Positions 24,968 to 31,760 of a DNA stretch of 58,441 nucleotides are shown here, piece after piece. Under the pieces are notes generated by a model. The model was not told where the DNA came from. It was given only the letters and a program-made list of their open reading frames with translations, and ran no database searches. The stretch spans positions 1 to 58,441 of the forward strand of contig DESD01000038.1 of NCBI GenBank assembly GCA_002361935.1, written 5' to 3'. Position 1 is the first letter of the stretch; every line of letters begins with the position of its first letter. The stretch is from Ruminococcaceae bacterium UBA3323. GTDB lineage: Bacteria > Bacillota > Clostridia > Oscillospirales > Acutalibacteraceae. Position numbers and translations under genes: made by a program.

Positions 24968-25728
24968 TACAGTACCCCTATTCTGTTTAATGCTTCTTTT
25001 ACGCCGTTAACAACGTTTGATTCCGCAGGAAGATTAAAAATATTTTCGCCCTGAATATCAAACATGGATAAATTTTTGTCATCAGCTATATAGCTTAAAA
25101 CCTCAATGCCGTTTGTATTGATGTATTCCTTCAGTGATTCATCAGCCATACGGTTAACAATTGCACCGATTTTATCATACATAACAAGCTCATCGGCTAC
25201 ATTTTTAATTGTGTTTATAACCTGACAGCCCTTTTTGCTTGGATCGGTAATCAGCAGAAGATGTGTAACCTTTTCCATAACTCTTCTGTTAATCTGTTCT
25301 ATACCTGCCTCACCGTCAATTACCACATAATCAAATTCATCGGAAAGAATGGAAATAACCTCCTTAAGATATGAATTGATTTTGCAGTAACAGCCTGCTG
25401 TTTCAGGCCTGCCTACAGCGATAAAGGAATAGCCGTCTGTTTCAACAAGAGCATCAAATATGCGGTATTTTGCTTCGCCAAGAAGCTCAATGGCACCTCT
25501 TGTATCGCCCTCGTCAACAGATGCGATAATTTCTTTTCTGATGTCATCTATTGTCATTTTTACATCAATGCCCAGTGCAGTTGAAAGTCCCACAGCAGGG
25601 TCTGCATCAATGGCAAGTATTTTTTTATCCGGATATTTTTCTACCAGACAGCGCACAATTGTTGCAGAAAGAGAGGTTTTGCCTACTCCGCCTTTTCCTG
25701 CAACAGCAATTATTGTTGCTTTATTCAT
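24967..25728 (-). CDS. CooC/AcsF-like MinD-family maturation ATPase
   Basis: A 253-residue P-loop ATPase of the SIMIBI class. The deviant Walker A is GKGGVGKTS (residues 11-19), switch I is AIDADPAVGLS, and VVIDGEAGIEQ is the Walker B-like segment. Cys113 and Cys115 in AGCYC sit where CooC and AcsF carry the C-x-C that binds nickel or another metal at the dimer interface. In CO-dehydrogenase systems this ATPase loads the nickel cluster. Here it heads an operon of HgdB-type proteins, so it probably matures one of them or the ACS-like last gene. A promoter lies at 25747-25775. Confidence 0.82.
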   Translation of the reverse strand: MNKATIIAVAGKGGVGKTSLSATIVRCLVEKYPDKKILAIDADPAVGLSTALGIDVKMTIDDIRKEIIASVDEGDTRGAIELLGEAKYRIFDALVETDGYSFIAVGRPETAGCYCKINSYLKEVISILSDEFDYVVIDGEAGIEQINRRVMEKVTHLLLITDPSKKGCQVINTIKNVADELVMYDKIGAIVNRMADESLKEYINTNGIEVLSYIADDKNLSMFDIQGENIFNLPAESNVVNGVKEALNRIGVL

Positions 25729-25746
25729 TATTCATCACCATCTAAT

Positions 25747-25775
25747 ATTATAATGGTAATCAGACAATAAATCAA
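25747..25775 (-). promoter_or_regulatory. Sigma-A promoter of the HgdB/HgdC/CooC-like operon
   Basis: On the minus strand: TTGATT, a 17-base spacer and a perfect TATAAT. The start codon at 25728 lies about 19 bases beyond the -10 box, so the leader is very short, with GGTGAT as the likely ribosome site. The interval 25776-25851 holds no gene. Confidence 0.75.
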
Positions 25776-25851
25776 TAATGTTGATATTTTTTTCACAATA
25801 AAACATACGCTTTAATAAAATATATTTTATTAGGATTTAAGATTATATAAT

Positions 25852-25885
25852 ATAAAAGCCGGCTCATACGAACCGGCTTATTTTT
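25852..25885. terminator. Bidirectional hairpin after the APH-type kinase gene
   Basis: AAGCCGG pairs with CCGGCTT with a partly paired interior. T7 follows on the plus strand and CTTTTATAT on the minus. It ends the minus-strand kinase gene and isolates the operon that starts at 25728. Confidence 0.75.
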
Positions 25886-25892
25886 TTAAGAA

Positions 25893-26633
25893 TTATTCAA
25901 AATCAACAACATTTACCCAGGAATCAAGGAGCTCTTTTTCGCCCTCGATATTCTTTGTGCTTTCTGAGCAGGCAACGATTGGCATCCACTGCTGCACGAG
26001 CTGCTTTGGAATATCAGCCTTTTTGCAGAAAAGGTTAAGATATTTTTCGGCTAAAGCGTTGTTGCCCTGAAGGCAGAATAAAAGATAGGTTCTTGCTGCA
26101 TCGGCAGATGCATTGCCCTGTGTTGCATGCGCCCAGTCAATTACATAGTATTCACCGTCGGGTGTTACTATAATATTGGACGGGCAGAAGTCGCCGTGAA
26201 GCACTTTGCTGTGCTTTTTAACGCCCTCTAAGCGGTTATGAAGGTCAAACCGAATGGTTGCTTCATAGGAGGATGCGCTGATTTTTGCATGCATCTTATC
26301 CTTGATTTTATTGAGATGAATCGCTTTCTTTGAATGAATCTCAAGCTGAAGATCAACAAAATTCTCAAGATATTCGTCTTCCTTATCCGGATTTTCAGCC
26401 ATAAGCTCTGAAAGTGTTTTACCCTCAATATATTCTCTTGTGATAGCCCAGCCGTTTTCGGTTTTCTTTACATCAAGAAGCTTTGGAATTTTTAACCCTG
26501 TTTCCTCAACTCTGGCAGTATTAAGGGCTTCATTCAGCACCTCTGCCTTTGTAAATGTTTCGTCAAATTCCTTAACAAGCTTGTTGCCGTCACGATAAAT
26601 CTTTTTGTGTTCTCTTTCTTTAATTGTTGCCAT
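25893..26633 (-). CDS. APH/choline-kinase-fold phosphotransferase
   Basis: A 246-residue kinase-fold protein. The catalytic loop HGDFCPSNIIV (family pattern HGDxxxxN) and the metal-binding IDWAHA are present, with an EYIEGKTL hinge before them. The family includes aminoglycoside, choline, homoserine and fructosamine kinases; the substrate cannot be told from sequence. It has its own promoter (26651-26679) in the short gap after adhE and ends at a hairpin, so it is a single-gene unit. A GGGGGTG ribosome site precedes ATG 26633. No resistance function should be assumed. Confidence 0.75.
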   Translation of the reverse strand: MATIKEREHKKIYRDGNKLVKEFDETFTKAEVLNEALNTARVEETGLKIPKLLDVKKTENGWAITREYIEGKTLSELMAENPDKEDEYLENFVDLQLEIHSKKAIHLNKIKDKMHAKISASSYEATIRFDLHNRLEGVKKHSKVLHGDFCPSNIIVTPDGEYYVIDWAHATQGNASADAARTYLLFCLQGNNALAEKYLNLFCKKADIPKQLVQQWMPIVACSESTKNIEGEKELLDSWVNVVDFE

Positions 26634-26650
26634 AAAGACACCCCCTGTTA

Positions 26651-26679
26651 ATTATATCTGAATATTACCACATATTCAA
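26651..26679 (-). promoter_or_regulatory. Promoter between adhE and the kinase gene
   Basis: Minus strand: TTGAAT, 17 bases, TATAAT (perfect -10). It begins just downstream of the adhE stop and drives the kinase gene at 26633. Confidence 0.7.
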
Positions 26680-26683
26680 GTGA

Positions 26684-29281
26684 TTAGTTGCCGTAATATG
26701 CTCTGAGATACATATCCTTAATTTCGCTCATAAGAGGAAGTCTTGGGTTAGCACCTGTGCACTGATCGTCAAATGCCTGTTCAACCATATCATCAAGGTT
26801 ATCAAGGAAATACTGCTCATCTACGCCGTAATCCTTAATGCACTTTTTGATACCGCAGTATTCTTTAAGTTCATCAATCTTTTTGATAAGACCCTTAAGC
26901 TTTTCTTCATCTGTTTTGCCTTTAACACCAAGAGCATCGGCAACCTCAGCATAACGGGCAAGTGTGTGCGGATGGTCATACTGGCTGAATGTGCCCATTT
27001 TTGTAGGAACCTCAGAAGCATTGAATTCAAGAACATAATCAATCATAAGTGCATTAGCAACACCGTGCGGAAGATGATGGAAAGCACCAAGCTTATGAGC
27101 CATAGAGTGGCAGACGCCAAGGAATGCGTTTGCAAATGCCATACCTGCCATTGTTGCAGCATTTGCCATTTTTTCTCTTGCAACCGGATCGTTAGGACCG
27201 TTGTCGTAAGCTCTTGGAAGATATTCAAAGATATTCTTAAGTGCCTCGATAGCAAGACCGTCTGTATATTCAGTTGCCATCATGGAAGCGTAAGCCTCAA
27301 GTGCGTGGGTAACAGCATCGATACCGGATGCAGATGTAAGTCCCTTCGGAGCATTCATATGGAAATCAGCATCAACGATTGCCATGTTGGGAAGAAGCTC
27401 ATAGTCTGCAAGAGGATATTTTGTGCCGGTTTTTTCATCTGTAATAACTGCGAAAGGCGTAACCTCTGAGCCTGTGCCTGCTGATGTAGGAATAGCAATA
27501 AAGTATGCCTTTTCACCCATTTTAGGGAATGTGTAAACTCTTTTGCGGATATCCATAAATCTCATTGCAAGATCAAAGAAATCTACTTCAGGATGCTCAT
27601 AAAGAACCCACATAATCTTAGCAGCGTCCATTGCAGATCCACCGCCTAATGCGATAATGCAGTCCGGCTGGAATGCGTTGATCTGTGCAACACCCTCCTT
27701 AGCGCAGGCAAGTGTTGGGTCCGGAGCAACATTGAAGAATGTTGAATGAATAATTCCCATGGAATCAAGCTTATCTGTAATAGCCTTTGTGTAGCCATTG
27801 TTGTAAAGGAATGAGTCTGTTACGATGAATACCTTTTTCTTATTCATAACTGTTCCAAGCTCATCAAGAGCAACAGGAAGACAGCCTTTTTTAATATAAA
27901 CCTTTTCAGGTGCTCTGAACCAAAGCATATTTTCCCTTCTTTCTGCAACAGTTTTAATGTTGAGTAAGTGTTTAACACCTACATTTTCCGATACTGAGTT
28001 ACCGCCCCATGATCCGCAGCCGAGTGTAAGTGATGGTGCAAGATCGAAGTTGTAAAGGTCACCGATACCACCGAAGGAAGAAGGCGTATTAACAAGAATA
28101 CGGCAGGTTTTCATGCGGGCAGCAAATTCATCAATCTTGGCTCTTTCGGTTGTTTCGTTAAGATAGATGGAGGATGTATGTCCGTAGCCGCCGTCTGCAA
28201 TAAGCTGCTCAGCCTTGGCAAGTGCATCGCTGAAATCCTCGCTCTTGTACATTGCAAGAACAGGTGAAAGCTTTTCATGAGCGAATTCTTCGTTGATGTC
28301 AACGGATTCAACCTCACCGATAAGAATTTTTGTTTCTTCAGGTACTTCAACTCCTGCAAGTGCAGCAATTGTTACAGGCTTCTGACCAACAATTTTTGCA
28401 TTTAGAGCGCCGTTGATGATAATGGTTTTGCGAACCTTTTCGATTTCGTCGTCTTTCAGGAAGTAGCAGCCTCTGTTTTCAAATTCCTTGCGCACTGCCT
28501 TGTAAACCTTCTTGTCTACAATGCAGGACTGCTCGGAAGCGCAAATCATACCGTTATCAAATGTTTTTGAATGGATGATTGAGTTAACTGCCTTAATGAT
28601 GTCTGCGCTTTCGTCAATGATGGCAGGAGTGTTGCCTGCGCCAACACCGAGAGCGGGCTTGCCGCTTGAGTAAGCAGCCTTAACCATTCCTGGACCGCCT
28701 GTTGCAAGAATAATATCTGCTTCCTTCATAACAAGGTTTGTCATATCAAGTGACGGAGCGTCAATCCAAGAAATGATGCCTTCTGGTGCGCCGGCTTCAA
28801 CAGCAGCGTCAAGAACAATTTTAGCTGCGGCAGCAGTTGAATTCTTTGCTCTTGGGTGAGGGGAAATGATGATTCCGTTTCTTGTTTTAAGAGCAATAAG
28901 CGTTTTGAAGATTGCTGTGGAAGTTGGGTTAGTTGTTGGAATAACAGCAGCAATAACACCGATAGGATCAGCAATTCTCATTGTTCCGAATGCCTTGTTT
29001 TCTTCAATAACACCGCATGTCTTTGTGTTCTTATACTTATTATAAATGTATTCAGCAGCATAGTGGTTCTTGATAACCTTGTCTTCAACAATTCCCATGC
29101 CTGTTTCTTCAACTGCCATTTTTGCAAGCGGAATTCTTGCCATGTTAGCAGCCTTTGCAGCAGCAAGGAAAATTTTATCAACCTGCTCCTGAGTGTATGT
29201 TGAAAATTCTTTCTGAGCTGCACGAACTCTTACAAGCTCTTTTTCAAGCTTTTCAACGCTGTCGATAATTTCTTTAGCCAT
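26684..29281 (-). CDS. adhE: Bifunctional acetaldehyde-CoA / alcohol dehydrogenase AdhE
   Basis: An 865-residue fusion reducing acetyl-CoA to ethanol with two NADH. The N-terminal half is a CoA-acylating aldehyde dehydrogenase with the nucleophilic Cys in NGMICASEQ; the linker is near residues 445-460; the C-terminal half is an iron-dependent alcohol dehydrogenase with the GGGSAMDAAK nucleotide loop and the His-rich metal site (GVCHSMAHKLGAFHHLPHG). Length is typical. GGAGG precedes ATG 29281. The promoter is flanked by two Rex-type palindromes, so expression probably rises when NADH is high. It regenerates NAD+ during sugar fermentation. Confidence 0.95.
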   Translation of the reverse strand: MAKEIIDSVEKLEKELVRVRAAQKEFSTYTQEQVDKIFLAAAKAANMARIPLAKMAVEETGMGIVEDKVIKNHYAAEYIYNKYKNTKTCGVIEENKAFGTMRIADPIGVIAAVIPTTNPTSTAIFKTLIALKTRNGIIISPHPRAKNSTAAAAKIVLDAAVEAGAPEGIISWIDAPSLDMTNLVMKEADIILATGGPGMVKAAYSSGKPALGVGAGNTPAIIDESADIIKAVNSIIHSKTFDNGMICASEQSCIVDKKVYKAVRKEFENRGCYFLKDDEIEKVRKTIIINGALNAKIVGQKPVTIAALAGVEVPEETKILIGEVESVDINEEFAHEKLSPVLAMYKSEDFSDALAKAEQLIADGGYGHTSSIYLNETTERAKIDEFAARMKTCRILVNTPSSFGGIGDLYNFDLAPSLTLGCGSWGGNSVSENVGVKHLLNIKTVAERRENMLWFRAPEKVYIKKGCLPVALDELGTVMNKKKVFIVTDSFLYNNGYTKAITDKLDSMGIIHSTFFNVAPDPTLACAKEGVAQINAFQPDCIIALGGGSAMDAAKIMWVLYEHPEVDFFDLAMRFMDIRKRVYTFPKMGEKAYFIAIPTSAGTGSEVTPFAVITDEKTGTKYPLADYELLPNMAIVDADFHMNAPKGLTSASGIDAVTHALEAYASMMATEYTDGLAIEALKNIFEYLPRAYDNGPNDPVAREKMANAATMAGMAFANAFLGVCHSMAHKLGAFHHLPHGVANALMIDYVLEFNASEVPTKMGTFSQYDHPHTLARYAEVADALGVKGKTDEEKLKGLIKKIDELKEYCGIKKCIKDYGVDEQYFLDNLDDMVEQAFDDQCTGANPRLPLMSEIKDMYLRAYYGN

Positions 29282-29313
29282 TTTGTTTACCTCCGTAATC
29301 TGTATGTCTGCAA

Positions 29314-29331
29314 TCGTTAATTATTTAACAA
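29314..29331. promoter_or_regulatory. Probable Rex operator, downstream of the adhE promoter
   Basis: TCGTTAA-TTAT-TTAACAA: an 18-base palindrome with 13 of 14 arm positions matching the clostridial Rex box TTGTTAA-N4-TTAACAA. It lies 13-30 bases beyond the -10 box and before the adhE ribosome site, where a bound repressor would block transcription. Confidence 0.7.
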
Positions 29332-29343
29332 TTACTTGCCCAT

Positions 29344-29372
29344 ATAATAATATTAAACAGGAATAATTGCAA
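29344..29372 (-). promoter_or_regulatory. adhE: Sigma-A promoter of adhE
   Basis: Minus strand: TTGCAA (29367-29372), 17-base spacer, TATTAT (29344-29349). The leader to ATG 29281 is about 55 bases and contains a Rex-like box. Confidence 0.65.
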
Positions 29373-29449
29373 TATTTTTAACCGAAATTCTACTTTTTTT
29401 ATAAAATCGTAAAAAAAATCGTAATATCTTTGTGCGAATGGCAAATTTA

Positions 29450-29467
29450 TTGTGAAAAATTTAACAA
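29450..29467. promoter_or_regulatory. Probable Rex operator, upstream of the adhE promoter
   Basis: TTGTGAA-AAAT-TTAACAA: one arm matches the TTGTGAA form and the other the TTAACAA form of known Rex sites, with exact 4-base spacing. It lies about 78 bases upstream of the -35 box. With the box at 29314 it could allow looping or cooperative repression. Confidence 0.7.
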
Positions 29468-29512
29468 TATCATTTATAAATTTATTTATTGCTATTCCGG
29501 AGCTTTGAAATT

Positions 29513-29542
29513 ATAAAAAGGCAGCTCGCTGTGAACTGCCTT
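29513..29542 (-). terminator. Terminator of the cupin/CMD unit (GGCAG family)
   Basis: On the minus strand AAGGCAG-TTC pairs with GAG-CTGCCTT and is followed by a run of T. Stem base identical to the hairpins at 2581, 14686, 20508 and 37592. Confidence 0.75.
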
Positions 29543-29547
29543 AATGT

Positions 29548-29871
29548 TTAGTCTGTTTCATAAACCTCTTTTGCCATGCGAAAGGCGGCCCATGCCTTCG
29601 GCCAGCCTGCATAAAATGCGGCATGTGTTAAAATTTCTGCCATTTCCTCTGCCGATACACCGTGATTCTTGGCGTTCAGAATATGAAATTTCAAAGAGCT
29701 GTCTAATATACCGCCTGCCATTAAGGCTGTTACGGTTACAATGCTTCGGTCTCTGGCTGATAATTTGTCTTCTCTTGACCATACCTCGCCGAATAAAACG
29801 TCATCGTTGAGCTCTGCGAATTTCGGTGCAAAGCGCCCAAGCTCATCTCTTCCTGCCGTTACTTTTGCCAT
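29548..29871 (-). CDS. Carboxymuconolactone decarboxylase (CMD) family protein
   Basis: A 107-residue helical protein of the CMD/AhpD fold. It shows LGRFAPKFAELND, VWSREDKLSARDRSIVTV and the C-terminal EILTHAAFYAGWPKAW signature typical of short CMD proteins, which form hexamers. The C-x2-C pair of AhpD peroxidases is absent, so peroxidase activity is unlikely. GGAGG precedes ATG 29871; longer in-frame extensions run into the cupin gene. The 16-base gap after the cupin gene indicates one transcript. Such cupin+CMD pairs are common in anaerobes; the substrate is not known. Confidence 0.85.
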   Translation of the reverse strand: MAKVTAGRDELGRFAPKFAELNDDVLFGEVWSREDKLSARDRSIVTVTALMAGGILDSSLKFHILNAKNHGVSAEEMAEILTHAAFYAGWPKAWAAFRMAKEVYETD

Positions 29872-29887
29872 TTGTTTTTCCTCCTGT

Positions 29888-30292
29888 TTATTTAAGCTTA
29901 TTATATTCTTCGGCCGAAACAGCCTCAAGCCATTCGTTTGAAGCATTTTCTGCAGGTACTTCAACTGCAAGGTGTGAAAACCAGCTGTTTGGCGCTGCAC
30001 CGTGCCAATGTTTAACCTCGGGAGGAATGTTTATAATATCTCCGGGTTTCATTTCCTGTGCAGGGTTACCCCATTCCTGATAATAGCCTCTGCCTGCCGT
30101 GCAAAGCAGAATCTGACCGCCCCTGTGATGGATATGCCAGTTATTCCGGCAGCCGGGTTCAAAGGTTACATTTGCAATTCCAACACGCTCTGTTGTAAGC
30201 ATCTTTAAGTAGCTCTGCCCAACAAAGTATTCGGCAAAGGCTTCGTTTTTATCTCCAAGCGGAAATATCTGTTCAAATTCATTTGCATTCAT
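29888..30292 (-). CDS. Small cupin-domain protein
   Basis: A 134-residue single-domain cupin. The metal-binding residues are in the usual order: NNWHIHHRGGQ supplies His-x-His and Gln, and VKHWHG supplies the last His. This subtype is often paired with CMD proteins, as here, and annotated as a quinone- or carboxymuconolactone-related cupin. AGGAGG lies about 6 bases before ATG 30292, and a good promoter is upstream at 30326. Cytosolic; the reaction is unknown. Confidence 0.85.
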   Translation of the reverse strand: MNANEFEQIFPLGDKNEAFAEYFVGQSYLKMLTTERVGIANVTFEPGCRNNWHIHHRGGQILLCTAGRGYYQEWGNPAQEMKPGDIINIPPEVKHWHGAAPNSWFSHLAVEVPAENASNEWLEAVSAEEYNKLK

Positions 30293-30325
30293 AACTGTTC
30301 CTCCTAAAAAATATTTATATATAAA

Positions 30326-30354
30326 ATTATATTACATTTATGTTTTTTGAGCAA
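30326..30354 (-). promoter_or_regulatory. Sigma-A promoter of the cupin/CMD unit
   Basis: Minus strand: TTGCTC, 17-base spacer, perfect TATAAT. The transcript start would lie about 28 bases before the cupin ATG. Confidence 0.75.
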
Positions 30355-30426
30355 ATTCGGTTTTGTTATATTTATCTTGATTAAGTATTGGAAAAGCTTT
30401 ATAATTGTTTCAAAGATATTTTACGG

Positions 30427-31686
30427 ATGGTTAAGATGAAACGGAAATGGATTGTGGCTGCAATTGTATCAGCCCTGATTATAGGAGCAGTTATCGGTGC
30501 TTTGTTTTTTGAAAGCAGGAATAAGGGGACTCCTGTTAAAATCATTACTGCAACGGACATACATTATCTTTCCCCGGCTCTTACGGATTACGGTAATGTA
30601 TTCCGGGAAACAATCAACGGGGCAGACGGCAAGGTTATTCAATATATAGATGAAATCATGGATTCCTTTTCCGATGAGGTTATAAATGCTGCTCCCGATG
30701 TGCTTATAATCAGCGGAGATCTTACCTTTAACGGAGAAAAGAAAAGTCATATGGATTTGGCAGATAAGCTTTCCGTTATTCAGGAAAGCGGCATACAGGT
30801 GCTTGTTATTCCCGGTAACCACGATATAAACAGGCAGTCTGCAGCAAGCTTTTTCGGTGATAAATATGAATATGTTTCTTCCGTTACTGCTGATGAGTTC
30901 AAAGAAATATATTGGGATTTCGGTATGAAGCAGGCAGAAAGCGTTGATAAATATTCGCTGAGTTATCTGTATAAGGTCAGTTCTGATTTGTGCGTTCTTA
31001 TGCTGGATACCAATGCATACGGCGAAAACTTTGTTCAGGATGAATCGTATGAATGGATTGAAGCACAGCTGAAAAAAGCAAAGAAGGAGCATATGAAGGT
31101 TGTTGCGGTCAGCCATCAGAATTTGTTTGCACATAATTCGTTATTATCCTTCGGCTATCAGCTGTATGATGCACCCGAGCTTTTGGAGCTTTATAATAAA
31201 TATAAGGTTAAGCTGAATTTAAGCGGTCATATTCATATGCAGCACTATATGCAGGATGGTATAACCGAGGTAGCAACCTCATCTTTGGCAGTTTCTCCCA
31301 ATCAGTACGGCATTATTGATTTTTATAAAAATAAATTCAGCTATTGTACAAAGACTGTTGATGTATCTTTTTGGGCTAAGAAGAATACGATTGAGGACCA
31401 TAATCTTCTGGATTTTGCAGCCTATTCCAAAGATTTTTTTAAGCAGAAAACAAGAGCAGGCAAAATGCTTGAAGAAATAAATCTGACGGATGAGGAAAAG
31501 AAATTGATGGCGGAAACCCTTGCCGATATAAATGCAAGCTATTTTGCAGGAGTTCCTGTTGATAAAGAGAAACACGAAAAGGGAATCAAGCTTTGGAAGA
31601 GGCTGGAGGGTAATTTTTCATGGAATTATATGAACAGCATGCTGGAGGATTCTGATACGGATTACTGCAGCATTACAGTAAAATAG
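30427..31686 (+). CDS. Membrane-anchored calcineurin-like metallophosphoesterase
   Basis: About 419 residues from ATG 30427; ATG 30436 and TTG 30388 are alternatives. A basic N-terminus and one hydrophobic segment (about 7-28) predict an exported, membrane-tethered enzyme. All PF00149 motifs are canonical: TATDIHY, ISGDLTFNG, IPGNHDIN, VSHQN and LSGHIHMQ. About 110 helical C-terminal residues follow. It stands convergent to the GH38 gene with a shared terminator. Like the enzymes at 6564 and 40851 it lies next to glycosidases, suggesting removal of phosphate from glycans or glycolipids outside the cell; a general nucleotide or phospholipid phosphatase is the alternative. Confidence 0.8.
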   Translation: MVKMKRKWIVAAIVSALIIGAVIGALFFESRNKGTPVKIITATDIHYLSPALTDYGNVFRETINGADGKVIQYIDEIMDSFSDEVINAAPDVLIISGDLTFNGEKKSHMDLADKLSVIQESGIQVLVIPGNHDINRQSAASFFGDKYEYVSSVTADEFKEIYWDFGMKQAESVDKYSLSYLYKVSSDLCVLMLDTNAYGENFVQDESYEWIEAQLKKAKKEHMKVVAVSHQNLFAHNSLLSFGYQLYDAPELLELYNKYKVKLNLSGHIHMQHYMQDGITEVATSSLAVSPNQYGIIDFYKNKFSYCTKTVDVSFWAKKNTIEDHNLLDFAAYSKDFFKQKTRAGKMLEEINLTDEEKKLMAETLADINASYFAGVPVDKEKHEKGIKLWKRLEGNFSWNYMNSMLEDSDTDYCSITVK

Positions 31687-31721
31687 GAAAATTTTTTTAG
31701 AATATGGCATATATTTTAAGC

Positions 31722-31756
31722 AAAAAGCTAAGAGAAATCCTCTTAGCTTTTTATTT
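31722..31756. terminator. Bidirectional terminator
   Basis: A perfect 13-bp stem, AAAAAGCTAAGAG against CTCTTAGCTTTTT, with a 5-base loop. It serves the convergent phosphoesterase and GH38 genes. Confidence 0.9.
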
Positions 31757-31760
31757 CATA

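Noticed and set aside
25786..25806. Rex site upstream of the CooC-like operon
   Set aside because: Only one TTGTGAA half-site is present (minus strand); the second half at 4-base spacing is missing.
30388..30426. TTG start adding 13 residues to the 30427 phosphoesterase
   Set aside because: It would place extra residues before the basic start of the signal anchor and has no ribosome site.
30469..31134. 221-codon frame antisense to the exported phosphoesterase
   Set aside because: The sense frame carries all metallophosphoesterase motifs; the antisense product is a Cys/Phe/Ile-rich shadow without ribosome site.
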